From Streptococcus mitis (GTDB lineage: Bacteria; Bacillota; Bacilli; Lactobacillales; Streptococcaceae), in contig NZ_JPFU01000004.1 in NCBI RefSeq assembly GCF_000722695.1, positions 1 to 64,000 of the forward strand: a DNA stretch of 64,000 bases. Direction: 5' to 3'. A program made the translations under genes and the position numbers. Below the pieces are notes generated by a model. The model had not been told where the DNA came from. It saw only the letters and a list, made by a program, of their open reading frames with translations, and did not search any database. This document shows positions 17,422 through 26,134 of the stretch, in pieces (positions within the stretch are counted from its first letter, which is position 1; each line of letters opens with the position of its first letter).

Positions 17422-19286
17422 AAACACATATAAGCTTATCAGTTAATCGTTTGTTAAATGAAGATACCTATGCTATCCCTCTTTATCAGAGAAATTTTGC
17501 CTGGACTTATGATGAAATTGAGCAGTTACTGAACGACGTAGCAGATGCTGTTCAAGAAAATAGAGACAATTACTATATTGGGACATTAGTCGTTAATAAA
17601 GAGAATGACATTTTCAAAATCATAGATGGTCAACAACGGACAACAGCTCTTAATTTGATTGCCTTAGCTTTGAAGCATGAGTTTGGTTTTGATAGATTGA
17701 AAGCTGTCAATCTTATCTTCCCAGCTCGGAAGAAATCAAATGAGAATATTCGAAAGCTATTTACCAAGCAAAAAATTTCAGAGGGCGATGAAAATGAGTT
17801 GACTAGAGGCTACAGACATGCTAAAGACGCATTGAAAAAAGTGTTAGAAGAGCGCCAACTGGCTCCTCAATCTTTCGTTGATTATCTTTTTAAGAAGGTC
17901 ATCATTTTTCGGAGTATACTTCCTGAAGATTTAGATTTGAATCTTTATTTCGAACGTTTCAACTCTCGAGGTGAACAACTAGAGGCTCATGAGATTCTTA
18001 AGGCACAAATGATGTCTAAATTTGGTGAAGATCAAGAAATGGCACAAAAGTTTGCAAGAATTTGGGATGCCTGTGCAGAGTTTGATAAGCCGGTAATGAA
18101 AGCTTTTCAAATCCGAAGTAGACCAAAAAATACTGATGAAGAGGGGGAAAAAATTTTTGGTAAAGAATTTACTAACTTCAAATTGGAAAGTGTATTTGAG
18201 AAAATAAGAGTAAAAAAAATTGAGCAACGAAGTTTACTAGATGCAATTACTCAGACAAAATATGAAAGTAATAGCTTAGTAAATAATGGAGCAGACATTT
18301 CAAATTATACGACTGTAATTGATTTTCCAACATTTTTACTTCAAGTTTTTTTCATCATGGAAGGAAATGATGAAACTACATTTGATGATAAAAAATTATT
18401 GAAAATTTTTGAAATTGAACGACGAGATAGAGAATGGGTCCAACAATTTGGGCAACTACTTCTGACTATGAAGCATATATTTGATACGTTTATCGTAAAA
18501 AATGTCCAATTAGAAAATGAAACCGAATGGCAAATCAAACGAGGTCAGTATGAGACATATCAACGAAATGAAAATAGAGGATGGAAATATGTTCGAATTA
18601 ATTTTCAAAAAAATACTTTTGACAATTTAAACAAAAATATTATCCTCCTTCAATCCATGTTTGATGTGACCTTTACTGCTAATCGTGATAGTCGTTGGTT
18701 ATATGAAATCTTGCAATTCTTGTTTAACCATATTGAAGAGTTAAATCAAGCAGAATTTGCTGGTTCGTTTAAGAATTTTCTTGAGAAAATGGCAGTGAGA
18801 TATGCAAAAGAAAGATTGTTCACAGAAGATAAAAGTATCAAAAAATACGGGGCAATTCCTGTTTATGCTTTTAACTTTGTAGATTATGTTTTATGGAAAA
18901 ATCGTGAAGAATTGAAGAAAGATTACGATATTAAGTTTGAAGATTTCAAATTTGCCTATCGCCGTTCCATAGAGCATTGGTTTCCACAACATCTAAATAG
19001 TGAAGAAAGAGTTGAAAAAATTGATGATAAATTTTTGCACTCCTTTGGGAATCTCTGTATCATTACAGATAGTCAAAATTCGAAGTTTGGAAATTTAATT
19101 CCAAGTGCAAAATATAAACAGTGGGAAGGGATTTTCAATCGTCAGAGTTTAAAATTACAGATGATGGCAAAGATAACTTCTAAAAAAGATGATGGTTGGA
19201 GTCCGAAACAAATAACAGAACTGGAAAAAGAGATTTTGACTAGGGTAAATCATTTTATAGAAAATAAGACATCAGAACAACTATAA
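17415..19286 (+). CDS. DUF262-DUF1524 (GmrSD-like) putative modification-dependent nuclease
   Basis: A 623-residue protein. The N-terminal DUF262 shows IPLYQRNFAW (~20-29), YYIGTLVV, IIDGQQRTTALNLIAL and the RFNSRGEQLEAHEILKAQMM box. The C-terminal part is DUF1524: the His-Me finger/HNH core SIEHWFPQ at about residue 517, then LHSFGNLCIITDSQNSKFGN (~545-560). Fusion of both domains is the layout of single-chain GmrSD enzymes, which cut phage DNA carrying modified cytosines. Whether this protein needs modified DNA is unknown. It follows a DUF262-only partner and a WYL regulator. AT content looks higher than in the neighbouring polC and pepS genes, consistent with transfer. Confidence 0.87.
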   Translation: MVETHISLSVNRLLNEDTYAIPLYQRNFAWTYDEIEQLLNDVADAVQENRDNYYIGTLVVNKENDIFKIIDGQQRTTALNLIALALKHEFGFDRLKAVNLIFPARKKSNENIRKLFTKQKISEGDENELTRGYRHAKDALKKVLEERQLAPQSFVDYLFKKVIIFRSILPEDLDLNLYFERFNSRGEQLEAHEILKAQMMSKFGEDQEMAQKFARIWDACAEFDKPVMKAFQIRSRPKNTDEEGEKIFGKEFTNFKLESVFEKIRVKKIEQRSLLDAITQTKYESNSLVNNGADISNYTTVIDFPTFLLQVFFIMEGNDETTFDDKKLLKIFEIERRDREWVQQFGQLLLTMKHIFDTFIVKNVQLENETEWQIKRGQYETYQRNENRGWKYVRINFQKNTFDNLNKNIILLQSMFDVTFTANRDSRWLYEILQFLFNHIEELNQAEFAGSFKNFLEKMAVRYAKERLFTEDKSIKKYGAIPVYAFNFVDYVLWKNREELKKDYDIKFEDFKFAYRRSIEHWFPQHLNSEERVEKIDDKFLHSFGNLCIITDSQNSKFGNLIPSAKYKQWEGIFNRQSLKLQMMAKITSKKDDGWSPKQITELEKEILTRVNHFIENKTSEQL

Positions 19287-19296
19287 TCATCTATCC

Positions 19297-19344
19297 AAAG
19301 AAGCTAATGTATATCTAATAGATTTACATTGGCCTTCTTTTTTG
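19297..19344 (+). terminator. Terminator of the DUF262 island
   Basis: AAGAAGCTAATGTA pairs with TACATTGGCCTTCTT (small bulge), followed by TTTTTT. It ends the defence operon before the toxin-antitoxin pair. Confidence 0.75.
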
Positions 19345-19375
19345 TTAAAATAATAAATAGAAAGAGGGTGAGAGT

Positions 19376-19639
19376 ATGTCAAAGACGAGCATGAGCATCC
19401 GTTTGGATAGTGAGGTTAAGGAGCAGGCCCAACAGGTGTTTAATAATCTGGGAATGGATATGACAACAGCTATCAATATTTTCCTTCGTCAAGCTATTCA
19501 ATATCAGGGTTTACCTTTCGATGTTAGACTAGACGAGAATCGGAAGTTGCTTGAGGTATTAACGGATTTAGGCCAAAATCGTAATATGAGCCAATCCTTT
19601 GAATCAGTCTCAGACTTGATGGAGGATTTGCGTGCTTAA
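19376..19639 (+). CDS. RelB/DinJ-family antitoxin
   Basis: An 87-residue antitoxin. The N-terminal ribbon-helix-helix MSMSIRLDSEVKEQAQQVFNNLGMDMTTAINIFLRQA is typical of DinJ; the C-terminal tail would wrap the toxin. It binds its own promoter in known systems. It overlaps the toxin gene by 8 bp. AGAGGGTGAGAG is the ribosome binding site. Preceded by the terminator of the DUF262 island, it forms its own bicistronic unit. Confidence 0.92.
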   Translation: MSKTSMSIRLDSEVKEQAQQVFNNLGMDMTTAINIFLRQAIQYQGLPFDVRLDENRKLLEVLTDLGQNRNMSQSFESVSDLMEDLRA

Positions 19640-19910
19640 GATTCGTTATCATAAACAGTTTAAAAAAGATTTTAAGTTGGCTATGAAGCGTGGTTTGAAG
19701 GCAGAATTATTAGAAGAAGTTTTAAATTTTCTTGTTCAAGAAAAAGAACTTCCTGCTAGATATCGTGATCATCAATTGACGGCATCCAAGCATTTTCAAG
19801 GAGTTCGTGAATGCCATATCCAGCCAGATTGGCTTTTGGTTTATAAAGTAGACAAGGAAGAATTGATTTTAAATTTGCTGAGGACAGGAAGTCATAGTGA
19901 TTTGTTTTAA
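19632..19910 (+). CDS. YafQ-family mRNA interferase toxin
   Basis: A 92-residue RelE-superfamily toxin starting at a GTG inside the antitoxin gene. His47, His62, Asp66-Trp67, Arg84 and His88 line up with the E. coli YafQ catalytic set (His50, His63, Asp67, Arg83, His87), and the ending LLRTGSHSDLF is the family hallmark. All key residues are present, so it should be active: ribosome-dependent mRNA cleavage, neutralised by the antitoxin encoded just before. Confidence 0.92.
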   Translation: MLKIRYHKQFKKDFKLAMKRGLKAELLEEVLNFLVQEKELPARYRDHQLTASKHFQGVRECHIQPDWLLVYKVDKEELILNLLRTGSHSDLF

Positions 19911-19930
19911 TAAATTTTAAGGGGGTTCTC

Positions 19931-20083
19931 ATGAAACTAAGAATATTCGCAGAAGATAAGCCGGCTGAGAAGGTATGTGAATATCAATTAGAACTTGCTG
20001 ATCGTACAATTCTTCTATCAACAGCACTATTGTCGGGCGCTATTGCTTTAGCAGGGCTACTCTCTGCTTTGAAAGAAAAATAA
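19931..20083 (+). CDS. Small single-span membrane protein (50 aa)
   Basis: A 50-residue reading frame from the ATG at 19931 to the TAA at 20081, with AAGGGGG 6 nt upstream. The first half is charged (KLRIFAEDKPAEK) and the second is a membrane helix (TILLSTALLSGAIALAGLLSAL) ending KEK. No family recognised. It sits between the toxin gene and pepS, spaced 20 and 21 bp from them. Confidence 0.6.
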   Translation: MKLRIFAEDKPAEKVCEYQLELADRTILLSTALLSGAIALAGLLSALKEK

Positions 20084-20104
20084 AAATAGAAAAGAGAAAA
20101 CAAC

Positions 20105-21346
20105 ATGGTTTTACCAAATTTTAAAGAAAATCTAGAAAAATATGCGAAATTGTTGGTCGCGAATGGAATTAACGTACAGCCTGGTCACACTTTGGCTCTC
20201 TCTATTGATGTGGAGCAACGTGAGTTGGCTCACTTAATCGTCAAAGAAGCCTATGCTTTAGGAGCGCATGAGGTTATTGTTCAGTGGACCGACGATGTGA
20301 TTAACCGTGAGAAATTCCTACATGCTCCGATGGAGCGTCTGGACAATGTGCCGGAATACAAGATTGCTGAGATGAACTATCTTTTGGAGAACAAGGCTAG
20401 CCGTCTTGGAGTTCGTTCATCTGATCCAGGTGCCTTGAACGGAGTGGATGCTGACAAGCTATCAGCTTCTGATAAAGCTATGGGACTTGCTATGAAGCCA
20501 ATGCGTATCGCAACTCAATCCAACAAGGTTAGTTGGACTGTAGCAGCCGCTGCTGGACTTGAGTGGGCTAAGAAAGTCTTTCCAAATGCTGTGAGCGATG
20601 AAGAAGCAGTTGATCTCCTTTGGGACCAAATCTTCAAAACTTGCCGTGTCTACGAAGCAGATCCTGTTAAGGCCTGGGAAGAGCATGCTGCTATTCTCAA
20701 GAGCAAGGCAGATATGCTTAATAAAGAACAATTTTCAGCCCTTCACTACATAGCGCCAGGAACTGATTTGACACTTGGCTTGCCAAAGAACCACGTTTGG
20801 GAATCAGCTGGTGCTATCAATGCACAGGGCGAAGGATTCTTGCCAAATATGCCGACAGAGGAAGTCTTCACAGCGCCTGACTTCCGTCGTGCAGATGGTT
20901 ATGTCACTTCTACAAAACCGCTTAGCTATAATGGAAATATCATCGAAGGAATTAAAGTAACCTTTAAGGATGGACAAATCGTTGACATCACTGCTGAGAA
21001 GGGTGATCAGGTTATGAAGGATCTTGTCTTTGAAAATGCGGGTGCGCGTGCCTTGGGTGAATGTGCCTTGGTACCAGATCCAAGCCCAATTTCTCAGTCA
21101 GGCATTACCTTCTTCAACACCCTTTTTGATGAGAATGCTTCAAACCACTTGGCTATCGGTGCAGCCTATGCGACTAGCGTCGTTGGTGGAGCAGAGATGA
21201 GCGAAGAAGAGCTTGAAGTTGCGGGACTTAACCGTTCAGATGTTCACGTGGACTTTATGATTGGTTCTAATCAGATGGATATCGATGGTATCCGTGAGGA
21301 TGGGACACGTGTACCGCTCTTCCGTAACGGAGATTGGGCAAATTAA
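20105..21346 (+). CDS. pepS: Aminopeptidase PepS (M29 family)
   Basis: A 413-residue cytoplasmic metallopeptidase of the thermophilic aminopeptidase family, removing N-terminal residues (arginine and aromatic residues in S. thermophilus PepS). Family blocks seen are LLVANGINVQPGHTLALSIDVEQ near the N-terminus, NMPTEEVFTAPD in the metal site, GARALGECALVPDPSPIS, and NHLAIGAAY / VHVDFMIGS near the C-terminus, which supply the metal ligands. Length equals that of the family. Confidence 0.96.
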   Translation: MVLPNFKENLEKYAKLLVANGINVQPGHTLALSIDVEQRELAHLIVKEAYALGAHEVIVQWTDDVINREKFLHAPMERLDNVPEYKIAEMNYLLENKASRLGVRSSDPGALNGVDADKLSASDKAMGLAMKPMRIATQSNKVSWTVAAAAGLEWAKKVFPNAVSDEEAVDLLWDQIFKTCRVYEADPVKAWEEHAAILKSKADMLNKEQFSALHYIAPGTDLTLGLPKNHVWESAGAINAQGEGFLPNMPTEEVFTAPDFRRADGYVTSTKPLSYNGNIIEGIKVTFKDGQIVDITAEKGDQVMKDLVFENAGARALGECALVPDPSPISQSGITFFNTLFDENASNHLAIGAAYATSVVGGAEMSEEELEVAGLNRSDVHVDFMIGSNQMDIDGIREDGTRVPLFRNGDWAN

Positions 21347-21355
21347 GGAGCCAAG

Positions 21356-21586
21356 ATGATAGGAAGTATGTTTGTTGGTCTCCTAGTGGGACTCTTGGCA
21401 GGTGCTTTGACCAATCGTGGAGAACGCATGGGATGCTTTGGGAAAATGTTTCTCGGGTGGATTGGAGCCTTTCTGGGTCACTTGCTCTTTGGAACTTGGG
21501 GGCCAGTTTTATCAGGAACAGCTATTATTCCAGCGATTTTAGGAGCTATGATTGTCTTAGCGATTTTCTGGAGACGAGAAAGTTAA
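21356..21586 (+). CDS. Small GlsB/YeaQ-like membrane protein
   Basis: A 76-residue hydrophobic protein with three membrane segments and the glycine-rich start MIGSMFVGLLVGLLAGALT, like the transglycosylase-associated (GlsB/YeaQ/YmgE) family. It begins 9 bp after pepS with AAGGAG as ribosome binding site and is probably co-transcribed with it. Function unknown; some family members are stress-induced. Confidence 0.75.
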   Translation: MIGSMFVGLLVGLLAGALTNRGERMGCFGKMFLGWIGAFLGHLLFGTWGPVLSGTAIIPAILGAMIVLAIFWRRES

Positions 21587-21604
21587 TTTCCTAAATCTAA
21601 AACG

Positions 21605-21640
21605 AAAAGGAAGTTGGTCATTGTACCAGCCTCCTTTTGA
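21605..21640 (+). terminator. Terminator after the pepS operon
   Basis: AAAAGGAAGTTGGT pairs with ACCAGCCTCCTTTT (two non-Watson-Crick positions). It lies directly before the rsuA promoter. Confidence 0.65.
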
Positions 21641-21643
21641 GTA

Positions 21644-21652
21644 TGATATAAT
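21644..21652 (+). promoter_or_regulatory. rsuA promoter, extended -10, implies leaderless mRNA
   Basis: TGATATAAT is a perfect extended -10. The ATG of rsuA is at 21659, only 7 bp after the -10, so transcription would start at or beside the A of the ATG. No Shine-Dalgarno sequence is present. Confidence 0.65.
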
Positions 21653-21658
21653 AGTTCT

Positions 21659-22381
21659 ATGAGATTAGATAAATTTTTAGTTGCCTGCGCTGTGGGGAGC
21701 CGGACTGAGGTCAAAAACTTGCTCAAGGCTGGGCGCGTGACGGTAAATGGTAAAAAAGAGAAATCAGCGAAACTACAGATTGATGAAGAAAGAGATGAGA
21801 TTCGCTTTGATGGGCAAGTGTTGGAGTATGAAGAGTTTGTCTACTATATGATGAACAAGCCTAAAGGAGTTATCTCAGCGACTGAGGATCCTAAGCACAG
21901 AACCGTTCTGGACTTGTTGGATGACTTGGCTCGGAGCAAGGAAGTTTTCCCGGTAGGACGCTTGGATATTGATACACATGGTCTTCTACTCTTGACCAAT
22001 GATGGTCAGCTTGCCCATGCTCTTCTTTCACCAAAGCGTCATGTGGACAAGACTTATCTGGCCCATGTCAAGGGAATTATGACCCAAGAAGATGTGGAGA
22101 TATTTGCTGAGGGTATTCCTCTCAAAGACTTTACCTGTCAACCCGCTAGACTGGAGCTTGTGTCCATAGATACAGAAAAGAATCAAAGCCAAATCCGTGT
22201 GACCATTGCAGAAGGGAAGTTTCATCAGGTCAAGCGTATGGTGGCCTACTGTGGCAAGGAAGTAGTAGACTTGCAACGTTTGACTATGGGAACTTTAGTT
22301 TTAGATGAGAACTTGCAGCGAGGAGAATGGCGTCGCTTGACCAAGGAGGAATTAGAAAATCTTCTTGATAGTATTGCTTAA
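21659..22381 (+). CDS. rsuA: Ribosomal small subunit pseudouridine synthase A (RsuA family)
   Basis: A 240-residue pseudouridine synthase. An S4 RNA-binding domain (MRLDKFLVACAVGSRTEVKNLLKAGRVTVNG) occupies the first 60 residues, and the catalytic block GRLDIDTHGLLLLTNDG carries the active Asp near residue 103. KPKGVISAT and FHQVKRMVAY are further family boxes. It should modify U516 (E. coli numbering) of 16S rRNA. The start has no ribosome binding site and a promoter 7 bp upstream, suggesting leaderless translation. Confidence 0.93.
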   Translation: MRLDKFLVACAVGSRTEVKNLLKAGRVTVNGKKEKSAKLQIDEERDEIRFDGQVLEYEEFVYYMMNKPKGVISATEDPKHRTVLDLLDDLARSKEVFPVGRLDIDTHGLLLLTNDGQLAHALLSPKRHVDKTYLAHVKGIMTQEDVEIFAEGIPLKDFTCQPARLELVSIDTEKNQSQIRVTIAEGKFHQVKRMVAYCGKEVVDLQRLTMGTLVLDENLQRGEWRRLTKEELENLLDSIA

Positions 22382-22397
22382 TTTGGTTTATATTCGA

Positions 22398-22427
22398 AAA
22401 AGGTGAGGGACAATATTCTCTCCTTTT
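22398..22427 (+). terminator. rsuA terminator
   Basis: A hairpin of AAAAGGTGAGGGA with TCTCTCCTTTT is followed by a T-rich stretch. Confidence 0.6.
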
Positions 22428-22438
22428 ATATTTTTCAG

Positions 22439-22466
22439 TTGCTTCCTTTGTGAAAAGAGTTATAAT
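22439..22466 (+). promoter_or_regulatory. pepC promoter
   Basis: A -35 TTGCTT (22439-22444) and a -10 TATAAT (22461-22466) are spaced 16 bp. AAGGAGG precedes the ATG at 22493. Confidence 0.65.
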
Positions 22467-22492
22467 AGACTGTAGAATAAAAGGAGGAATCT

Positions 22493-23824
22493 ATGAACGC
22501 GATTCAAGAATCATTTACTGATAAATTATTTGCCAACTATGAAGCAAATGTAAAATACCAAGCGATTGAAAATGCTGCTAGCCACAACGGAATTTTTGCA
22601 GCTCTAGAACGTCGCCAAAGCCATGTAGACAATACGCCTGTTTTCTCATTGGATTTGACCAAGGACAAGGTAACAAACCAGAAAGCGTCTGGTCGTTGCT
22701 GGATGTTTGCAGCTCTCAATACTTTCCGCCACAAACTCATCTCTCAATATAAATTGGAAAACTTTGAGTTGTCACAAGCCCACACTTTCTTCTGGGACAA
22801 GTATGAGAAATCAAACTGGTTCTTGGAGCAAGTCATTGAGACTGCAGACCAAGACTTGACGAGCCGTAAGGTTAGCTTCCTACTTCAAACACCACAACAA
22901 GATGGCGGTCAATGGGATATGGTCGTTTCTCTCTTTGAGAAATACGGTGTCGTTCCTAAGTCGGTTTACCCTGAATCTGTTTCATCTAGCAGTAGTCGTG
23001 AGCTAAATGCCATTCTCAACAAATTGCTTCGTCAAGATGCTCAAATCTTGCGTGACTTGCTCGCTTCTGGTGCAGACCAAGCGACTGTTCAAGCTAAGAA
23101 AGAAGACCTCTTGCAAGAAATCTTTAATTTTCTTGCTATGTCCCTAGGCCTTCCACCACGTAAATTTGACTTTGCTTATCGCGATAAGGATAACAACTAC
23201 CAAAGCGAAAAGGGCATCACACCACAAGAGTTTTACAAGAAATATGTCAATCTTCCTCTAGAGGACTATGTTTCTGTTATCAATGCCCCAACTGCTGACA
23301 AGCCTTACGGCCAATCTTACACAGTTGAGATGTTGGGGAATGTGGTTGGTAGCCGTGCGGTTCGTTACATCAATGTACCGATGGAACGCTTGAAAGAATT
23401 AGCGATTGCCCAAATGCAAGCAGGTGAGACTGTTTGGTTTGGATCAGATGTCGGTCAACTCAGCAATCGTAAAGCTGGGATCCTTGCGACAGATGTTTAT
23501 GACTTTGAATCAAGCATGGACATTAAACTCACTCAAGACAAGGCTGGACGTTTGGATTACAGTGAGAGCTTGATGACCCACGCCATGGTCTTGACAGGTG
23601 TGGATTTGGATGAAAATGGCAAGTCAACCAAGTGGAAGGTTGAAAACTCATGGGGAGACAAGGTTGGTACAGATGGTTACTTTGTTGCTTCAGATGCTTG
23701 GATGGACGAATACACTTATCAAATTGTTGTTCGTAAGGAATTACTAACAGCAGAAGAACTAGCTGCCTATGAAGCAGAACCAATCGTCCTTGCACCATGG
23801 GATCCAATGGGTGCCTTGGCATAA
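22493..23824 (+). CDS. pepC: Aminopeptidase C (bleomycin hydrolase family, C1B)
   Basis: A 443-residue papain-fold aminopeptidase that works as a hexamer in the cytoplasm, recycling peptides. The catalytic Cys is in QKASGRCWMFAALN (~residue 69), the His in THAMVLTGVD (~364) and the Asn in VENSWGDKVG (~385). The C-terminal end (DPMGALA), which in the family plugs the active site and limits cleavage to aminopeptidase action, is present. The natural terminator has been displaced by an IS insertion 21 bp after the stop. Confidence 0.97.
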   Translation: MNAIQESFTDKLFANYEANVKYQAIENAASHNGIFAALERRQSHVDNTPVFSLDLTKDKVTNQKASGRCWMFAALNTFRHKLISQYKLENFELSQAHTFFWDKYEKSNWFLEQVIETADQDLTSRKVSFLLQTPQQDGGQWDMVVSLFEKYGVVPKSVYPESVSSSSSRELNAILNKLLRQDAQILRDLLASGADQATVQAKKEDLLQEIFNFLAMSLGLPPRKFDFAYRDKDNNYQSEKGITPQEFYKKYVNLPLEDYVSVINAPTADKPYGQSYTVEMLGNVVGSRAVRYINVPMERLKELAIAQMQAGETVWFGSDVGQLSNRKAGILATDVYDFESSMDIKLTQDKAGRLDYSESLMTHAMVLTGVDLDENGKSTKWKVENSWGDKVGTDGYFVASDAWMDEYTYQIVVRKELLTAEELAAYEAEPIVLAPWDPMGALA

Positions 23825-23845
23825 TAAATGAGATATAAAAAGAAC

Positions 23846-25325
23846 GGTTCTATAATTTTTAGGGTTGATGGAAATTTTCCACCAACCCTATTTTAGTGTA
23901 TACAAAAAGGCCAACATCCATTATATTAAAAGCGCTGAAACCTAAAACAAAAGAATGATGACCATATGAACAATATACTAGAAGCTACACTACAAATCAA
24001 AGATAAAAACATTATTTGGGATAATAATGTTCAAGAGAAGATATTAAAAAATAGAAAATCTTTATTTTATTCAGCTACATATACGCATAAACCAGAATTT
24101 TGTGCCGTTTGTGGGTGCGTTAGCCAAAATAACAATATAGTTAAAAACGGGACGAAAACTTCTCGTATCACTCTCTGTTCTGTTTCAGGCCTTCCAGCCT
24201 ACTTAAATCTACGAAATCAGAGATTTCTCTGTAGAGAATGTGGTTCTTCATTTACTGCAGATACTAGTCGAATTGTAGAAAAATACTGTCATATCTCGAA
24301 ACGATTAAAAAATGAAATTAAGACAAAAATAAGTGAAACAGTATCTGAAACATATATTGCCAAAGAAACAAATGTTTCAATTCATACCGTTAGACGTATC
24401 ATATATGATACAGCACGATTATTAACGATTAAACCATTACATGATTTACCTGAGCATTTGTGTTTTGATGAATTTAAATCTGTTAAATCTTCCGATTGCA
24501 ATATGAGCTTCATTATTTTTGATAGCACTACACACAAGTTGGTCGATGTTGTACGAGATAGAAAATCTTACAGTTTGAAACAATATTTTTATCGTTTTGA
24601 GCCTAAGACTAGATTAAAGGTGAAAACTATCTCCATCGATATGTACTTGCCATACATTCAATTAATAAAAGAAATGTTTCCTAACGCAAAAATTATCATT
24701 GATCCTTTTCACATTGTACAAGCCTTGAATAGAGAATTAAATAGAACTCGGGTACGTATCATGAATCAGCATCGTTATAAAAATCCTAAATTATATCGAA
24801 AGTTAAAATATTATTGGAAGTTAATTTTAAAGAACTCTAATGAACTTCAGAACTATAAATATAATCGTTATAAGCTTTTTGAAAGCTTCATAACAAGTAA
24901 AGGAATCGTAGATTATATCTTAGAAAAAAATCCATCTCTTAAAAATGATTATGAGGTTGTATATTCACTTCGTGAATGTATACAGGATAGAGATTATATA
25001 GAATTCAAGGAAACGATTGAAGCAGCTACGCAATTAGACCTATCTCCTGGTTTAAAAAGAGTTTTAAAGACTCTTATGACTTACTTGCCATATATTCAAA
25101 ATACTTGTGAGTATCCAACTAGAACAAATGGCCCTATTGAAGGAATAAACAATAAAATAAAAGCGCTTAAAAGAAATGCCTACGGCTTTAGAAACTATTA
25201 CCATTTTAGAAATAGGATTATTTTAATAACAAAAATGTTTGGCCCAAAACAAAAAGGAATTAAGCAACAATTAGTTGTTTAATCCCTTCCTAAATTTCTT
25301 CATCAACACTATTTGACAAAGAGCC
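23846..25325 (+). mobile_element. ISL3-family insertion sequence (IS1167-like), apparently intact
   Basis: The element is about 1.48 kb with imperfect terminal inverted repeats: the left end begins GGTTCTATAATTTTTAGGG, and the right end read inward begins GGCTCTTTGTCAAATAGTG, both running into GTTGATG. It holds one transposase gene in one open frame. ISL3 elements make 8-bp target duplications. The bases left of this copy (AAAAGAAC) do not recur on its right side, but AAAAGAAT follows the right-end remnant at 27780, so the copy now bounds a larger block. Confidence 0.88.
23966..25282 (+). CDS. ISL3-family transposase
   Basis: A 438-residue DDE transposase. An N-terminal zinc ribbon (CAVCGC ... 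CRECG, residues ~46-90) and helix-turn-helix (ETNVSIHTVRRIIYD) are followed by the catalytic core: Asp in LCFDEFKS, Asp in TISIDMYLPY and IIIDPFHIVQAL, and the Glu in NGPIEGINNKIKALKRNAYGF. This matches the ISL3 pattern. No frameshift is seen, so it may be mobile. Its first 13 codons also occur in the truncated copy at 26169-26327. Confidence 0.94.
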   Translation: MNNILEATLQIKDKNIIWDNNVQEKILKNRKSLFYSATYTHKPEFCAVCGCVSQNNNIVKNGTKTSRITLCSVSGLPAYLNLRNQRFLCRECGSSFTADTSRIVEKYCHISKRLKNEIKTKISETVSETYIAKETNVSIHTVRRIIYDTARLLTIKPLHDLPEHLCFDEFKSVKSSDCNMSFIIFDSTTHKLVDVVRDRKSYSLKQYFYRFEPKTRLKVKTISIDMYLPYIQLIKEMFPNAKIIIDPFHIVQALNRELNRTRVRIMNQHRYKNPKLYRKLKYYWKLILKNSNELQNYKYNRYKLFESFITSKGIVDYILEKNPSLKNDYEVVYSLRECIQDRDYIEFKETIEAATQLDLSPGLKRVLKTLMTYLPYIQNTCEYPTRTNGPIEGINNKIKALKRNAYGFRNYYHFRNRIILITKMFGPKQKGIKQQLVV

Positions 25326-25453
25326 CTTTTTTAGTGCTCAAAATAGCACTCAATTTTAAATGGATTTGGTGTTCAAAAAATATAATCAAATGCAACAAAC
25401 TAATTTCATTTTTAATAGGCACAATTAATTTTAGAAGATAGTACGAAAAAATA

Positions 25454-25482
25454 TTGACTATTTTCTTTAGAAAGTGTAAAAT
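25454..25482 (+). promoter_or_regulatory. Promoter of the DUF4230 gene
   Basis: A -35 TTGACT (25454-25459) and a -10 TAAAAT (25477-25482) are spaced 17 bp. They lie in an AT-rich 190-bp gap after the IS. Confidence 0.6.
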
Positions 25483-25516
25483 TTAGATAGATTATTTAAA
25501 ATGAGGTTTTTTTATC

Positions 25517-26122
25517 TTGTCTATATTAAAGAAGAAAGTTAATATGTTTAGTGTACTATTGAATGTGGTATTAATAGCTATTATAGCTATTGGAGTGCTA
25601 TTTTTCTTACCTAAGGAACATAAATCAGAAGTCAAATCGTCAATTAATATCGAAAGTATTGAAAAAGTGAATGAAGTTGTATTTTTGAATGCGGGAATTA
25701 ATGAAATTATTTCTGAAACAAAAACAACTCAAGTTTTTGGGTTTGATGTGCCGTTCTCTAAAAAAGCAGCATTAGTAATTTTAAATTATAAAGCTAAATT
25801 TGGAATTAAAAGTAGTGTAAAGGTTGAACAAATAAGCGAAAAAGAATATAAGGTTATTGTTCCAAAATTGGAAGTAATTGGTGTTGAACTTTCAAAAGAT
25901 AATCCTTATGATTTATATGATAGTCATGGAGAGTTATTAAGTGGAACTACAGAAGATATTGATACTGGGAAATTGGTCGCTAACCAACTTTCTAGTGATA
26001 GACAAGCAGAGTATTTAGATAAATTTAAGAGTGAAATTAAAGAATCTGCAATCAATTATTATAAAACAATATTTTCTTCAATGGATTCTGAAGTAAAAGT
26101 AACTATAGAATTTACAGAATAA
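25517..26122 (+). CDS. DUF4230-like membrane-anchored protein
   Basis: A 201-residue protein starting at TTG (25517), 10 nt after ATGAGG; an alternative ATG start is 27 bp downstream. One N-terminal membrane helix (VLLNVVLIAIIAIGVLFFL, ~12-30) is followed by an extracytoplasmic domain. VFGFDVPFSKKAALVILNYKAKFGIK and YKVIVPKLEVIGVEL resemble the DUF4230 family, recognised from memory. Function unknown. It is cargo between two ISL3 copies, AT-rich, and ended by its own terminator. Confidence 0.7.
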   Translation: MSILKKKVNMFSVLLNVVLIAIIAIGVLFFLPKEHKSEVKSSINIESIEKVNEVVFLNAGINEIISETKTTQVFGFDVPFSKKAALVILNYKAKFGIKSSVKVEQISEKEYKVIVPKLEVIGVELSKDNPYDLYDSHGELLSGTTEDIDTGKLVANQLSSDRQAEYLDKFKSEIKESAINYYKTIFSSMDSEVKVTIEFTE

Positions 26123-26134
26123 TTTTTGAAATAC

